A DNA stretch of 64,000 nt from Centipeda infelix ATCC 43532 (lineage in GTDB: Bacteria > Bacillota > Negativicutes > Selenomonadales > Selenomonadaceae). The translations under genes and the position numbers were made by a program. The stretch is from positions 339,217 to 403,216 of the forward strand of contig NZ_JH376799.1 of the NCBI RefSeq assembly GCF_000234095.1. Direction: 5' to 3'. The notes under the pieces are model-generated. The model had not been told where the DNA came from and did no database searches. It worked only from the letters and a program-made list of their open reading frames with translations. Shown here in pieces: positions 45,279-54,101 of this stretch; the first letter of the stretch is position 1; the number at the start of each line of letters is the position of its first letter.

Positions 45279-46009
45279 TGAATCCCACGTCTTATGTATT
45301 CCTCATTGACTGCTGCAAGATCCTCCTCGGTGTCAACACCGATAAAGACCGCGTCCGTCTCGATGACACGGATTGTGTACCCGTTCTCGAGCGCACGCAG
45401 CTGTTCGAGGGACTCGGAAAGTTCGAGTGGGGTCTGCGCCATGCGTGCATAACTGAGCAGGAAATCTCGACGATACGCATAGATGCCGATATGTTTGTAA
45501 ACTTTAGCACCTTCATTCCGCGCATACGGGATGCGAGCACGGGAGAAGTAGAGGGCGTTGCCCGAAAGGTCTGTAATGACCTTGACGTTGTTCGGGTTCA
45601 CGATCTCTTCCTCGTCCATGAGCAGTGTCTTTGCCGTCGCCATCGGCAGTGTTTCATCTACGAGGAAAGGCTCAACGAGTGCATCGATGACGGCAGGATC
45701 AATGAGCGGTTCGTCGCCCTGCACATTGATGATGAGGTCGTAGTCCGTCATTTTCTCCGCGACCTCGGCGAGACGATCCGTCCCCGTTGCATGGTCGACG
45801 CGTGTCATGACGGCGCGTCCGCCGTGCTCCTCGACAGCGGCGCGGATGCGCTCATCGTCCGTTGCAACAACAACATCCTGCACGAGCTTTGCCCGCACGG
45901 CACGCTCGTAGACGCGCACGATCATGGGCTTCCCCGCGATGTCGCGCAGGGGCTTGCCCGGCAGACGCGTGGATGCGTAACGCGCGGGGATAATGCAGAG
46001 AACTTTCAT
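45275..46009 (-). CDS. kdsB: CMP-Kdo synthetase
   Basis: KdsB activates Kdo with CTP for transfer to lipid A. The 244-residue protein has the nucleotide motif IIPARYASTRLPGKPLRDIAGKPM, VVVATDDERI, VQGDEPLIDP and YFSRARIPYAR, and ends with the family-typical DAVFIGVDTEEDLAAV. The start at 46009 gives MKVLCIIPARYAS. It lies 232 bases downstream of the waaA-lpxK fusion and upstream of the toxin-antitoxin pair. Confidence 0.96.
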   Translation of the reverse strand: MKVLCIIPARYASTRLPGKPLRDIAGKPMIVRVYERAVRAKLVQDVVVATDDERIRAAVEEHGGRAVMTRVDHATGTDRLAEVAEKMTDYDLIINVQGDEPLIDPAVIDALVEPFLVDETLPMATAKTLLMDEEEIVNPNNVKVITDLSGNALYFSRARIPYARNEGAKVYKHIGIYAYRRDFLLSYARMAQTPLELSESLEQLRALENGYTIRVIETDAVFIGVDTEEDLAAVNEEYIRRGIH

Positions 46010-46241
46010 GCGATCACCTCAAGTTTTAATCCTTATCTGTGAGTCCCCAACCGCCTCGGTGAGAAGCAGCGCGATACACCTAAGCGAACCTTAGTGAAGC
46101 AAGTGAGTAAAGGGCGCGGTACGCCCCGTCGGATTTCTTTCGTTCAAGCGAAGCGCGTTTAAGAAGTCCGACGGTATTTGAGCGTACAAGCGCGCGATCA
46201 CTTGCGCAACTCTGTGTTCGCGTGGTGTTCGCGCTCTGATC
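46010..46241. other. Intergenic region with a long inverted repeat between waaA-lpxK and kdsB
   Basis: No gene is seen. GTCGGATTTCTT (about 46129-46140) pairs with AAGAAGTCCGAC (46159-46170), and smaller palindromes such as GGCGCGGTACGCC and a repeated GTGTTCGCG flank it. No T-run follows, so a simple terminator is unlikely. It could be a repeat remnant or an RNA processing element in the LPS transcript. Confidence 0.45.
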
Positions 46242-48755
46242 CTAAGATGCAGGTCTCAGCTTCGCCGCAAGCTGTTCCTCGAGCGTGCGGAAGAACTTCT
46301 CCTGCCCCTTCTGGAACGTCACTTCGACGGAGATGACATACATCGGGATGCGCCACTTCGCGCGTACGACATCCGCCGGCACCTTCACCGCGTCCTTCTC
46401 CGTGATGATAATCGCCTCAACCCCCAGCGTCTCTGCGCGGTACAGCACCTCTGCCATATCGCGCTCGCCGTAGTCGTGGTGATCGGGATAGCGCATACTC
46501 TCCACCATCTCGACCCCGAGATCAGCAAGTGTCTGCTCGAACGAAGCGGGGTTGCCGATCGCCGAGACGGCGAGTACCTTCTTCCCCTCCATCTCGGTGA
46601 CAGGTACGCCGCCCGCCGCAATGTCCTCGTACCAGTCCGAGAGCCGCACGAACTGGCGCGGCTGATGGATGCTCTCGATGATGAGCCCGTCCTGGTTATA
46701 GCTGCGAAACGTCTCCCAGATGTGCTGAATCGCGCCCGGTGCCGCCTGATCGACCTTCGTCATGAGACAGACATCCGCACGGTCGATGTGCGACAGCGGC
46801 TCACGCAGTGTGCCGCGCGGCAGGAGATAGCCGTTGCCGAACACGTTCACTGCGTCCACGAGCAGGATATCCATGTCGCGCGCAAGCTGCCAGTGCTGAT
46901 AGCCGTCATCGAGAATCGCCACCTCCGCACCGAAATGCTCGATGGCGTAACGTCCCGTCACCGCACGCTGCGGGCCAATGAGTACGGGCACGTTCGGCAG
47001 GTGCTTTGCCAGCATAAAGGCCTCATCGCCCGCCGTCTCCGCGTCCATCTTGAGCGTGCAGCCGTCGGACACGATGCCGACGTCGCCGCGCCACTTCGCA
47101 CGGTAGCCGCGGTTGAGAATCGCGACGCGGTAGCCCATCGCGTGAATCGCACGCGCGAGATGCTGCGCCGTCGGGGTCTTGCCCGTACCGCCGACTGTGA
47201 CGTTTCCGAGACTGATAACGAAGCAGGGCAGCTGCTCCTTCTTCGCCCATCCAAGACGATACATCGTGAGCTTCAGATTGACAAGCTGCTCATAGATGAG
47301 CGAAAATGCGTAGAAAATCCCCATGATAAGACGGCGCGAAACACCGCGTACGTCCTTGTCATGTACGAGATCGATGAAGTACGTCTGGAAATTTGCGACC
47401 TTCTGCGTCGCACGCACACGATGGGCACTGATACGCTCCTGCGCACGCAGCGCACGCCGTGCCTCATATGCCGCGAGCATATCCACGAGGATCTGCGCGG
47501 ACTTTGCAGACGCGCCCTTGTTCTCATTGATGATCGCAAGCGTCTCGCGCTCGAGCCGCTCCCGCTCCGCCGCATTCCCGAAGAGACGCAGCGTCTCGCG
47601 CGTCAGTTCCTCACCGTTCGCAACAGTCACGACGGCGTTGCGGTTGCGGAAGAGTGCATGGATGTCCTTGAAGTTGAACATCTGGTTGCCGACGATAATC
47701 GCCTTGCCGTGTGCCGCTGGTTCGAGGATGTTGTGACCACCGTGTGGGATCAGGCTGCCGCCGATGTAGATGACATCGCCGAGACCATAGACGCGCCCGA
47801 GCTCGCCGACCGTATCAAGGATGACAATATCCTCGCCGCCCTCTGCCCCCTTTTGGAGATTCTTGCGCGTATTGACGGTGAAGCCCGCCTTGCGGCAAAG
47901 GTGCTCGACCTCCATCGTACGCAGCACCTCACGCGGTGCAATGATGAGCCGCACCTTTGGGTCATGCTCACGTACGGCGGCAAACGCCGCAAGCACCAGC
48001 TCCTCCTCGCCGCGATGCGTCGAGCCGGCAATCATGATATGACTCGCGCCGGAGAGCCCAAGCTCCTGAATGAGCGCCGCCCGCTCCTCGGGGCTGACGC
48101 TCGTATACGCCTGATCGAACTTCGTATTGCCCGTGACCGTGACGAGCTCGCGCGGCGCACCGAGACGCATGATGTAGTCCGCGTCGATGCTCGACTGCAT
48201 GGCAAAGCATTTCACCGTTCCGATCATCTCACGCAGCATCCCGAGCAGGTACTTGTACTGCTTCACGCTGCGGTCGCTGATGCGGCCGTTGACCATCATG
48301 ACGGGGACATCGAGCTGCTTCGCCTTTTTGAGGAAGTTCGGCCACAGCTCCGTCTCCACGGGCAGGAACACGCGCGGACGGATGCGCCCGACAACGCGCG
48401 AGGCGAGGAAGGGCAGGTCGAGCGGGAAGTAAATGATGGCATCCGCATCCTTGATGATGCGGTGCGCCATCTCATAGCCGCCCGTTGTGACAACCGAGAC
48501 GAGAATCGGGCTATCGGGGAACTTTTTGCGGAACTCGCGGACGAGCGGGCTCGTCGCCACAATCTCGCCGACGGATGCCGCGTGCACCCAGATCGCGTTT
48601 TTCCCCGCCACCTTGTCGATCGTGTCCTGCGGATAGAATCCGAAACTCTGCTTGATGCGCTCGACAAAGCCGCGCTCGCGTGTCGCGCGCAGCATAAAGA
48701 TCGGTATGATGATGGTGACGATGAGGATTGCCGCTAGATTGTAGAGAAATCTCAT
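46242..48755 (-). CDS. Fused Kdo transferase-tetraacyldisaccharide 4'-kinase (WaaA-LpxK)
   Basis: One 837-residue frame encodes two lipid A enzymes. Residues 1-430 are WaaA: an N-terminal membrane anchor, HAASVGEIVAT with the conserved Glu, PVETELWPN, VTGNTKFDQ, and GSLIPHGGHNILEPAA. It transfers Kdo from CMP-Kdo. After a helical linker (about 430-505), LpxK begins with the P-loop SLGNVTVGGTGKTP (about 516-529) and continues with RGYRAKWRGD, GDEAFMLAKHL, ILDDGYQHWQLARDMDILLVDA, PRGTLREPL and ITEKDAVK. It phosphorylates the 4' position of the disaccharide. LpxK normally acts before WaaA, so the fusion joins consecutive steps. ATG 48755 follows the msbA stop by two bases. Confidence 0.95.
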   Translation of the reverse strand: MRFLYNLAAILIVTIIIPIFMLRATRERGFVERIKQSFGFYPQDTIDKVAGKNAIWVHAASVGEIVATSPLVREFRKKFPDSPILVSVVTTGGYEMAHRIIKDADAIIYFPLDLPFLASRVVGRIRPRVFLPVETELWPNFLKKAKQLDVPVMMVNGRISDRSVKQYKYLLGMLREMIGTVKCFAMQSSIDADYIMRLGAPRELVTVTGNTKFDQAYTSVSPEERAALIQELGLSGASHIMIAGSTHRGEEELVLAAFAAVREHDPKVRLIIAPREVLRTMEVEHLCRKAGFTVNTRKNLQKGAEGGEDIVILDTVGELGRVYGLGDVIYIGGSLIPHGGHNILEPAAHGKAIIVGNQMFNFKDIHALFRNRNAVVTVANGEELTRETLRLFGNAAERERLERETLAIINENKGASAKSAQILVDMLAAYEARRALRAQERISAHRVRATQKVANFQTYFIDLVHDKDVRGVSRRLIMGIFYAFSLIYEQLVNLKLTMYRLGWAKKEQLPCFVISLGNVTVGGTGKTPTAQHLARAIHAMGYRVAILNRGYRAKWRGDVGIVSDGCTLKMDAETAGDEAFMLAKHLPNVPVLIGPQRAVTGRYAIEHFGAEVAILDDGYQHWQLARDMDILLVDAVNVFGNGYLLPRGTLREPLSHIDRADVCLMTKVDQAAPGAIQHIWETFRSYNQDGLIIESIHQPRQFVRLSDWYEDIAAGGVPVTEMEGKKVLAVSAIGNPASFEQTLADLGVEMVESMRYPDHHDYGERDMAEVLYRAETLGVEAIIITEKDAVKVPADVVRAKWRIPMYVISVEVTFQKGQEKFFRTLEEQLAAKLRPAS

Positions 48756-48757
48756 AA

Positions 48758-50482
48758 TCACTCTCCCCGAAACTGAATGTCATAGAGATGCTGATAGAGC
48801 CCGCCCTTTGCGAGCAGCTCCTCATGCGTCCCCTGCTCCACAATGTGCCCGCCGTCAATGACATAGATGCGGTCGGCGTTAAAGACTGTCGAGAGACGGT
48901 GCGCGATGACGAAGCTCGTACGCCCGACCATAAGGTTGTCGAGTGCTGCCTGCACGATCTTCTCGCTCTCCGTATCGAGCGCGGAGGTCGCCTCATCAAG
49001 GATGAGGATGCGCGGGTCCTTGAGAATCGCGCGCGCTATCGCAATGCGCTGCCGCTGTCCACCCGAGATGCTGACACCGCGCTCACCGATCTGCGTATCA
49101 TAGCCGTGCTCCAGCTCCGTGATGAAATTATGCGCGTTCGCCGCACGCGCCGCCTCCTCGATCTCCGCATCCGTCGCATCAAGCCGCCCGTAGCGGATGT
49201 TCTCACGGATCGTCGTGGAGAACAGCATCGTCTCCTGCGGTACAAGCCCGATCTGTCCGCGCAGGGAGGCGAGCGTCACGTCGCGGATGTCATGCCCGTC
49301 GACGGTGATCGTACCGCTGTCCACCTCGTAGAAACGTGGGATGAGATTCGCAATCGTCGATTTGCCCGCACCCGAAGGACCGACAAAAGCGATCATCTCA
49401 CCCGGTGCAGCTTCAAGTGACACACCGTCAAGCGCACGCCGCCCCTCCTTGTAGGAGAAGACGACATTGTCGAAGCGCACGCGTCCCTCCACAGGCGGAA
49501 GCGGCTTTGCATCGGGGCTGTCCGTAATGCTTTCCTCGAGATCAACCACGGCAAATACGCGGTCAACCGCCGCCATCGCCTTTTGCAGATTGCCGTAGAT
49601 GCGCGAGAGACGCTTAACGGGATTCGCGAGGTTGACGGCGTAGGTCAGGAACGCGACGAACGCACCCGCCGTGATCTCGCCGTTGACGACCTCGTAGCCG
49701 CCGAACCAGACAATGAGCGTGACGGCAATCGCCGCGAGAAACTCGACCGTCGGCGTGAGCATACTCGTCTGCTGGACGTTCTTCATCACTGCTTCAAAGT
49801 TGCGCTGATTGCTGTGCACAAAACGATCAATTTCGTAGTCCTCGCGCACGAACGATTTTACAACGCGCGTCGCGGAGAACGACTCCTGCAGGAGTGCAGT
49901 GATCTCTGCAAGACGCTCCTGAATGACGTTGCTCGACTTCTTGATCTTGCGCCCGAAAATCTTCATCGCCTGTCCGACCATTGGGATGACGATGAGGGTC
50001 AGGAGCGAGAGTTTCCAGTCGAGGTAGAACATTAGGACGAGCGAGCCGATGAGGATGCAGCCCTCGGTGACAAGGTCGATGAGGTTGTCCACGAGTGCAG
50101 ACTGGATCGCAGCGACGTCATTCGTGACGAAGCTCATGATCTCACCCGTCTGGTGGCGGTCATAGTACGCGAGCGGCATCCGCTGGAATTTGCGGAACAT
50201 GACCTCACGCACATCGATGATGACCTTCTGTCCGATGTAGGAGACGAGGTAGGACTGCCCAAAGTAAAAAATCCCGCGCAGGAAAAAGATCACGACGATG
50301 CCGATGCAGATGGCGTTGAGGAGCGCCATATTCTTATCGGCAAGCACGTCGTCAATCATGTCCTTGATGATCCACGGGACATAGAGGTTCGCCGCCGAGG
50401 CGAGGATGATGAACACGATGGCAAGCCCGAGTTTGTTCACGTACGGGCGCATGTAGGCGAGCAGTCTCGTATAATTCTTCAT
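48758..50482 (-). CDS. msbA: Lipid A flippase MsbA (ABC transporter)
   Basis: MsbA flips core-lipid A across the inner membrane. The 574-residue half-transporter has six membrane helices (about 15-300) followed by an ABC domain: Walker A VGPSGAGKSTI, Q-loop PQETMLFSTT, signature VSISGGQRQRIAIAR, Walker B ILILDEATSALD and the switch His in VIAHRLST. ATG 50482 has AGGAGA upstream; upstream in-frame codons overlap lpxB and are not used. Location between lpxB and waaA-lpxK supports MsbA rather than a drug exporter. Confidence 0.94.
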   Translation of the reverse strand: MKNYTRLLAYMRPYVNKLGLAIVFIILASAANLYVPWIIKDMIDDVLADKNMALLNAICIGIVVIFFLRGIFYFGQSYLVSYIGQKVIIDVREVMFRKFQRMPLAYYDRHQTGEIMSFVTNDVAAIQSALVDNLIDLVTEGCILIGSLVLMFYLDWKLSLLTLIVIPMVGQAMKIFGRKIKKSSNVIQERLAEITALLQESFSATRVVKSFVREDYEIDRFVHSNQRNFEAVMKNVQQTSMLTPTVEFLAAIAVTLIVWFGGYEVVNGEITAGAFVAFLTYAVNLANPVKRLSRIYGNLQKAMAAVDRVFAVVDLEESITDSPDAKPLPPVEGRVRFDNVVFSYKEGRRALDGVSLEAAPGEMIAFVGPSGAGKSTIANLIPRFYEVDSGTITVDGHDIRDVTLASLRGQIGLVPQETMLFSTTIRENIRYGRLDATDAEIEEAARAANAHNFITELEHGYDTQIGERGVSISGGQRQRIAIARAILKDPRILILDEATSALDTESEKIVQAALDNLMVGRTSFVIAHRLSTVFNADRIYVIDGGHIVEQGTHEELLAKGGLYQHLYDIQFRGE

Positions 50483-50504
50483 AGTTCTCCTAGTGGAAAA
50501 TGTA

Positions 50505-51638
50505 TTATGCGTGCTTCCCCAACGCGAGAATCTTCTCTGCGACGCGACGCGCAGCGTGTGGCTCGCCGAGGATGGCAACGGCGCGTGCAAGTCGCTCCGT
50601 CACATAGTCGCGCGGTGCGCCGTCCATGATGATCCGTTCCATCGCCTCCGCGATGCGTTCTGGCTGTACAGCATCCTGGAGGAGTTCTGTCTCGAATGTC
50701 TCGCCAACGAGGATGTTCGGCAGCGAGAAGCGCGGCACGTCGACGAGCAGCCGCCCGACGAAGTAGGAGAGCGCAGACATCCGATAGAGAACGACGGCGG
50801 GGAGCCCCATGATTGCCGCCTCCATGACGACCGTCCCCGATGCCGCAATTGCCGCGCGTGCGATGCCCATAAGCGCATAGCGTGCGTCTTGGGTGAGCGT
50901 GACCTCCACGGAGGAGTTCGCAAGATGTTTCTCGATCTGCGCGACATCCACACCACCCGCCACGGGCAGGAAGAATCGCCGCGCGGAGTCGCACGCCGCC
51001 AAGATCTCTGCCGCGCCGAGCATGGGCGGGAGCAGACGCTCGATCTCCTCACGGCGGCTGCCCGGCATGAGAAGAATTGGCACGTCATCCGCGCCAATGC
51101 CAAAATGCTCCCGTGCCTCCTCTGCCCCCATCTCCGCGTGCACCGTATCGATCAGAGGGTTGCCGACAAAGGAGATGTTCGCCCCCGCCGCCTCGTACGG
51201 CGGCAGCTCATGCGGAAAGATTGCAACGATCTCATCTGCGAGTGCTGCGCAGGACTTTGCCCGCCCCTTGCGCCACGCCCATGCAGAAGGCGGAATATAA
51301 GAAAAAACGGGGATCCCCCGCTCTTTCGCCCGCGCCGCGAGCCGCCAGTTAAAGTCCGGATAGTCGATGATGACGAGCACATCCGGACGCTCCTCCTCCA
51401 TGAGCCGCGTGAGGTCATCGAGGAGGGCAAAAATGCGTCGGAGATTCAACAGAACCGCCGAGATGCCCATCACGTTATAGTCGACGTAGTTCTGACGGAG
51501 CACGACACCCGCCGCCTCCATCTCTGCGCCACCGAAGCCAATGAGCGAAACCGTGGGGTCAAGCGCACGCAGTTCACGCGCAAGTGCCGCCCCATGAAGA
51601 TCGCCGGAGGTCTCCCCCGCCGAAAGCATAATTTTCAA
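50505..51638 (-). CDS. lpxB: Lipid-A-disaccharide synthase
   Basis: LpxB condenses UDP-diacylglucosamine with lipid X to form the beta-1,6 disaccharide. The 377-residue GT-B enzyme has LSAGETSGDLHGAAL at the N-terminus, the IDYPDFNWRLA segment, YIPPSAWAWRKGR, VGNPLIDT, LLMPGSRREEIERLLP and ASGTVVMEAAIMGLPAVVLYR. The start is TTG 51638 with AAGGAGG 10 bases upstream, matching the family N-terminus. Downstream is msbA. Confidence 0.95.
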   Translation of the reverse strand: MKIMLSAGETSGDLHGAALARELRALDPTVSLIGFGGAEMEAAGVVLRQNYVDYNVMGISAVLLNLRRIFALLDDLTRLMEEERPDVLVIIDYPDFNWRLAARAKERGIPVFSYIPPSAWAWRKGRAKSCAALADEIVAIFPHELPPYEAAGANISFVGNPLIDTVHAEMGAEEAREHFGIGADDVPILLMPGSRREEIERLLPPMLGAAEILAACDSARRFFLPVAGGVDVAQIEKHLANSSVEVTLTQDARYALMGIARAAIAASGTVVMEAAIMGLPAVVLYRMSALSYFVGRLLVDVPRFSLPNILVGETFETELLQDAVQPERIAEAMERIIMDGAPRDYVTERLARAVAILGEPHAARRVAEKILALGKHA

Positions 51639-51724
51639 GTAGGCAAGACCTCCTTAAACATGACAAATAACGAGCATACTACGAATGCAGTCGGCATTCG
51701 TTAGAAGCGCCCCCCATCAGCACT

Positions 51725-51825
51725 ACGCTCCCCCCACTCTGGCGAAGGAAGCTAAACAGCCATTGCTTCAAAGCCTCCCCCGTCGAAACGGGGGAGGGGG
51801 ACCGCGAAGCGGTGGAAGGGGCGCT
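51725..51825 (-). repeat. GC-rich multi-hairpin repeat, copy a
   Basis: Read on the minus strand it has AGCGCCCCTTCCACC, hairpin 1 (ACCGC-TTCG-CGGT), hairpin 2 (CCTCCCCCGT-TTCG-ACGGGGGAGG), a short spacer, then TTAGCTTCC with a weaker third hairpin ending GGGGGAGC. The same order occurs at 57684-57787. It lies between lpxI and lpxB in the LPS block. Confidence 0.8.
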
Positions 51826-51834
51826 CAAAACCTC

Positions 51835-52641
51835 TCACATCGCAGCAATCGTAATGCCGTTTGCCTCGGCGAGTGCCACCGCACGCTCCTTGTCGATGAA
51901 GAGTGTCTTGCCCGCCTCAATCACGAGCGCGGATGCCTTTGCCGCAACCAGCGACTCGATCGTGTCCAGCCCGACCGCCGGCACGTCAAAACGGCTGTCC
52001 TGCTGCGGCTTTGCCGCCTTTGCAACGACCGCACCGCCGCCCGCGAGCTGTCCGCCGCGACGAATGCACGCATCCGTCCCCTCGATCGCCTCGAGAGCCA
52101 TCACCGCACGGTTCTTCACCACGGAGGTCTGACCGACATCGAGCCGCCCGATCTCGCGTGCCATCTGGAGCCCATACTCCATATCCGCACGCTCCGCATC
52201 ACTCGGCTCTCGGCTCGTCAGAACACCCGCCGAAGGCATCAGCGGGCGGATGAGTGCCGTCTGGTCAAGCGGTGTCACGCCGACCTTCATGAGCGCACCG
52301 ACGAACATCATCATGATTGTATCGTCGTTCTGGTTCGGCAGCTGCATGAGCATCCCGCGCAGCATCTCGTCCGGCTGAATCTGCCCCGTAAAGAGCAGCT
52401 CTTTCGTGACCTTGCCGATCATCGTGACTTTGCCAATGCCTTCCTGCTGCAAATACGCCAGAATGGAGGCAATCGAACCTATGCTGATCTCACGATAGAC
52501 CGACGCAGCCTCCTTCAGCTCCGGATCACAGTCCGGCAGGAGCGCGATTGCGTGGACCTCATAGCCGAGCGCACGCGCCGCACGCGCACACGCGGCGGGC
52601 AGATGTCCGACACCCGCGAGCAGACCCAGTTTTTCCATCAT
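51835..52641 (-). CDS. lpxI: UDP-2,3-diacylglucosamine diphosphatase LpxI
   Basis: LpxI hydrolyses UDP-2,3-diacylglucosamine to lipid X and UMP and replaces the unrelated LpxH. The 268-residue DUF1009-type protein has LGLLAGVGHLPAACARAARALG, IGSIASILAYLQQEGI, IGKVTKELLF, GVLTSREPSDAERADMEYGLQMAREIGRLDVGQTSVVK and EGTDACIRRGG, and ends with PAVGLDTIESLVAAKASALVIEAGKTL. It lies between lpxA and lpxB, the pathway order. LpxI is typical of alphaproteobacteria and, as far as I recall, Negativicutes. Confidence 0.93.
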   Translation of the reverse strand: MMEKLGLLAGVGHLPAACARAARALGYEVHAIALLPDCDPELKEAASVYREISIGSIASILAYLQQEGIGKVTMIGKVTKELLFTGQIQPDEMLRGMLMQLPNQNDDTIMMMFVGALMKVGVTPLDQTALIRPLMPSAGVLTSREPSDAERADMEYGLQMAREIGRLDVGQTSVVKNRAVMALEAIEGTDACIRRGGQLAGGGAVVAKAAKPQQDSRFDVPAVGLDTIESLVAAKASALVIEAGKTLFIDKERAVALAEANGITIAAM

Positions 52642-52647
52642 TATCCC

Positions 52648-53460
52648 TCACTCATCCTCATGACGTTCGCGACAGATCCCGCGCTCTGCGTTGCGGAGGA
52701 AACGCAGGAGATGATCGATCTCCTCGCAGGAGTCCACCTCCTGCTCAATGACCGCAATCGCCTGCGTGAGATTCAACCCCGAACGATAGAGAATCTTATA
52801 TGCCTGTTTGATGCGACGGCGCACGTCGATCGGAATGCCCGCACGCGAGATGCCGACACTGTTCAGTCCTACGGCACGCGCGGGATGCCCGTCCACCATC
52901 GTGAACGGTACAACATCCTGCACAAGCTTCGACGTGCCGCCAATCATCGCGTTGCGCCCGATCTTGACAAACTGGTGCACACCCGCCATGCCGCCGATTA
53001 CAACACCGTCCTCAACGATCGCATGCCCTGCAAGCATCGCCGCGTTGCTCATGATGATGCGGTTGCCGAGCACGCAGTTATGAGCGATGTGCGTGTATGC
53101 CATCAGCAGACAGTCGTCGCCAATGCGCGTCTCCTCGCCCTCACCCGTCGCGCGGTGCACCGTCGCACACTCGCGGATCGTCGTGCGATCGCCGATGAAG
53201 GTATAGCTCTTCTCACCCTTGAACTTCAGATCCTGCGGCACCTCACCAATCGACGCGCCCTGGAAAATATGGCAGTCACGACCGATCTGGGTCCACTCCT
53301 TGATGACGACGTGCGGACCGATCTTCGTCCCCTCGCCGATCTGGACATGATCCGAGATGACTGCGTAGGGACCGATCTCCACATTCTTCGCGATACGCGC
53401 CGACGGCGCAACCACCGCCGTCTCATGGATGTAGGCAAGAACCTTGCTGCTGCCTGTCAT
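52648..53460 (-). CDS. lpxA: UDP-N-acetylglucosamine acyltransferase
   Basis: LpxA starts lipid A synthesis by 3-O-acylation of UDP-GlcNAc. The 270-residue left-handed beta-helix protein has hexapeptide repeats throughout, IHETAVVAPSARIAKNVEIGPYAVI at the N-terminus, GEVPQDLKFKGE, TIRECATVHRAT, and the catalytic His in AYTHIAHNCVLGN. GGMAGVHQFVKIGRNAMIGG follows, then a helical C-terminal domain. The start at 53460 has AAGGAGTTG upstream. A terminator-like hairpin lies between it and fabZ. Confidence 0.96.
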   Translation of the reverse strand: MTGSSKVLAYIHETAVVAPSARIAKNVEIGPYAVISDHVQIGEGTKIGPHVVIKEWTQIGRDCHIFQGASIGEVPQDLKFKGEKSYTFIGDRTTIRECATVHRATGEGEETRIGDDCLLMAYTHIAHNCVLGNRIIMSNAAMLAGHAIVEDGVVIGGMAGVHQFVKIGRNAMIGGTSKLVQDVVPFTMVDGHPARAVGLNSVGISRAGIPIDVRRRIKQAYKILYRSGLNLTQAIAVIEQEVDSCEEIDHLLRFLRNAERGICRERHEDE

Positions 53461-53515
53461 CTATTTCAACTCCTTCATCCCCAAACAAAATCGGGGCGGA
53501 CATATTCCACTCTCT

Positions 53516-53542
53516 GTAAAAAAGCACAGAGTACAGTGCTTC
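53516..53542 (-). terminator. Terminator or attenuator hairpin between fabZ and lpxA
   Basis: On the minus strand AAGCAC pairs with GTGCTT around an 8-base loop, followed by a T-run. The fabZ-lpxA gap is unusually long (199 bases) for this block. A second small hairpin (CCCC...GGGG at 53479-53496) lies nearer lpxA. Partial termination here would lower expression of lpxA and the following genes relative to lpxC and fabZ. Confidence 0.6.
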
Positions 53543-53659
53543 TTTTATATCATCCGACAGAAGAGCTGTTTTTTCACCTCTGGAAATCAGCCGTTATCGC
53601 CGAACAATTCTGTTTATCGGTGGATTATGTCGGGTTCTTCTATATTTATCACTCAATTA

Positions 53660-54100
53660 TTAGAGTTCATCCCCGTTTTTCAACGCGAATTTGAAATCTG
53701 CCGAGGCGACAAGTTCGTCCGCGACGTACGCATCCGCATGGAGCACGCCAAACACACCGCGCACACGCACGAGCTCCGCCTTCGTCACAACCACATCACC
53801 GGGTACGACGGGACGCTTGAACTTCACATTCTCCATCCCGCCAAAGAGCGCGATCTTGCCGCGATGTTCCTCCGGATAGAGCATCGTTACGCCGCCCACC
53901 TGCGCCATGCCTTCGAGGAGCAGGACACCTGGCATGATCGGGTGGCCCGGGAAGTGCCCGAGGAAGAACGGCTCGTTCATCGTCACACACTTGATGCCCG
54001 TCGCCGATTTGAACGGCACAAGTTCCGTGATCCGATCCACAAGCAGCATCGGCGGGCGATGCGGCAGAATCTGCTGAATTTCATTGATGTCCAAAGTCAT
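53660..54100 (-). CDS. fabZ: 3-hydroxyacyl-ACP dehydratase FabZ
   Basis: FabZ dehydrates 3-hydroxyacyl-ACP in fatty acid elongation and competes with LpxA and LpxD for their substrate. The 146-residue hot-dog protein has ILPHRPPMLLVDRI, GIKCVTMNEPFFLGHFPGHPIMPGVLLLEGMAQ (catalytic His and Glu), and FGGMENVKFKRPVVPGD. ATG 54100 has AGAGGAA upstream and overlaps nothing but lies two bases after the lpxC stop. The pairing with lpxC and lpxA is classical. Confidence 0.96.
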   Translation of the reverse strand: MTLDINEIQQILPHRPPMLLVDRITELVPFKSATGIKCVTMNEPFFLGHFPGHPIMPGVLLLEGMAQVGGVTMLYPEEHRGKIALFGGMENVKFKRPVVPGDVVVTKAELVRVRGVFGVLHADAYVADELVASADFKFALKNGDEL

Positions 54101-54101
54101 G

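Noticed and set aside
46476-48737. A 753-codon plus-strand frame opposite waaA-lpxK
   Set aside because: It is a shadow of the fused LPS gene; no start signals or recognisable domains.
51639-51724. A small gene or promoter in the lpxI-lpxB gap
   Set aside because: No open frame with a binding site was found; only a short hairpin (CGAATGC/GCATTCG near 51680-51705) and no convincing promoter.
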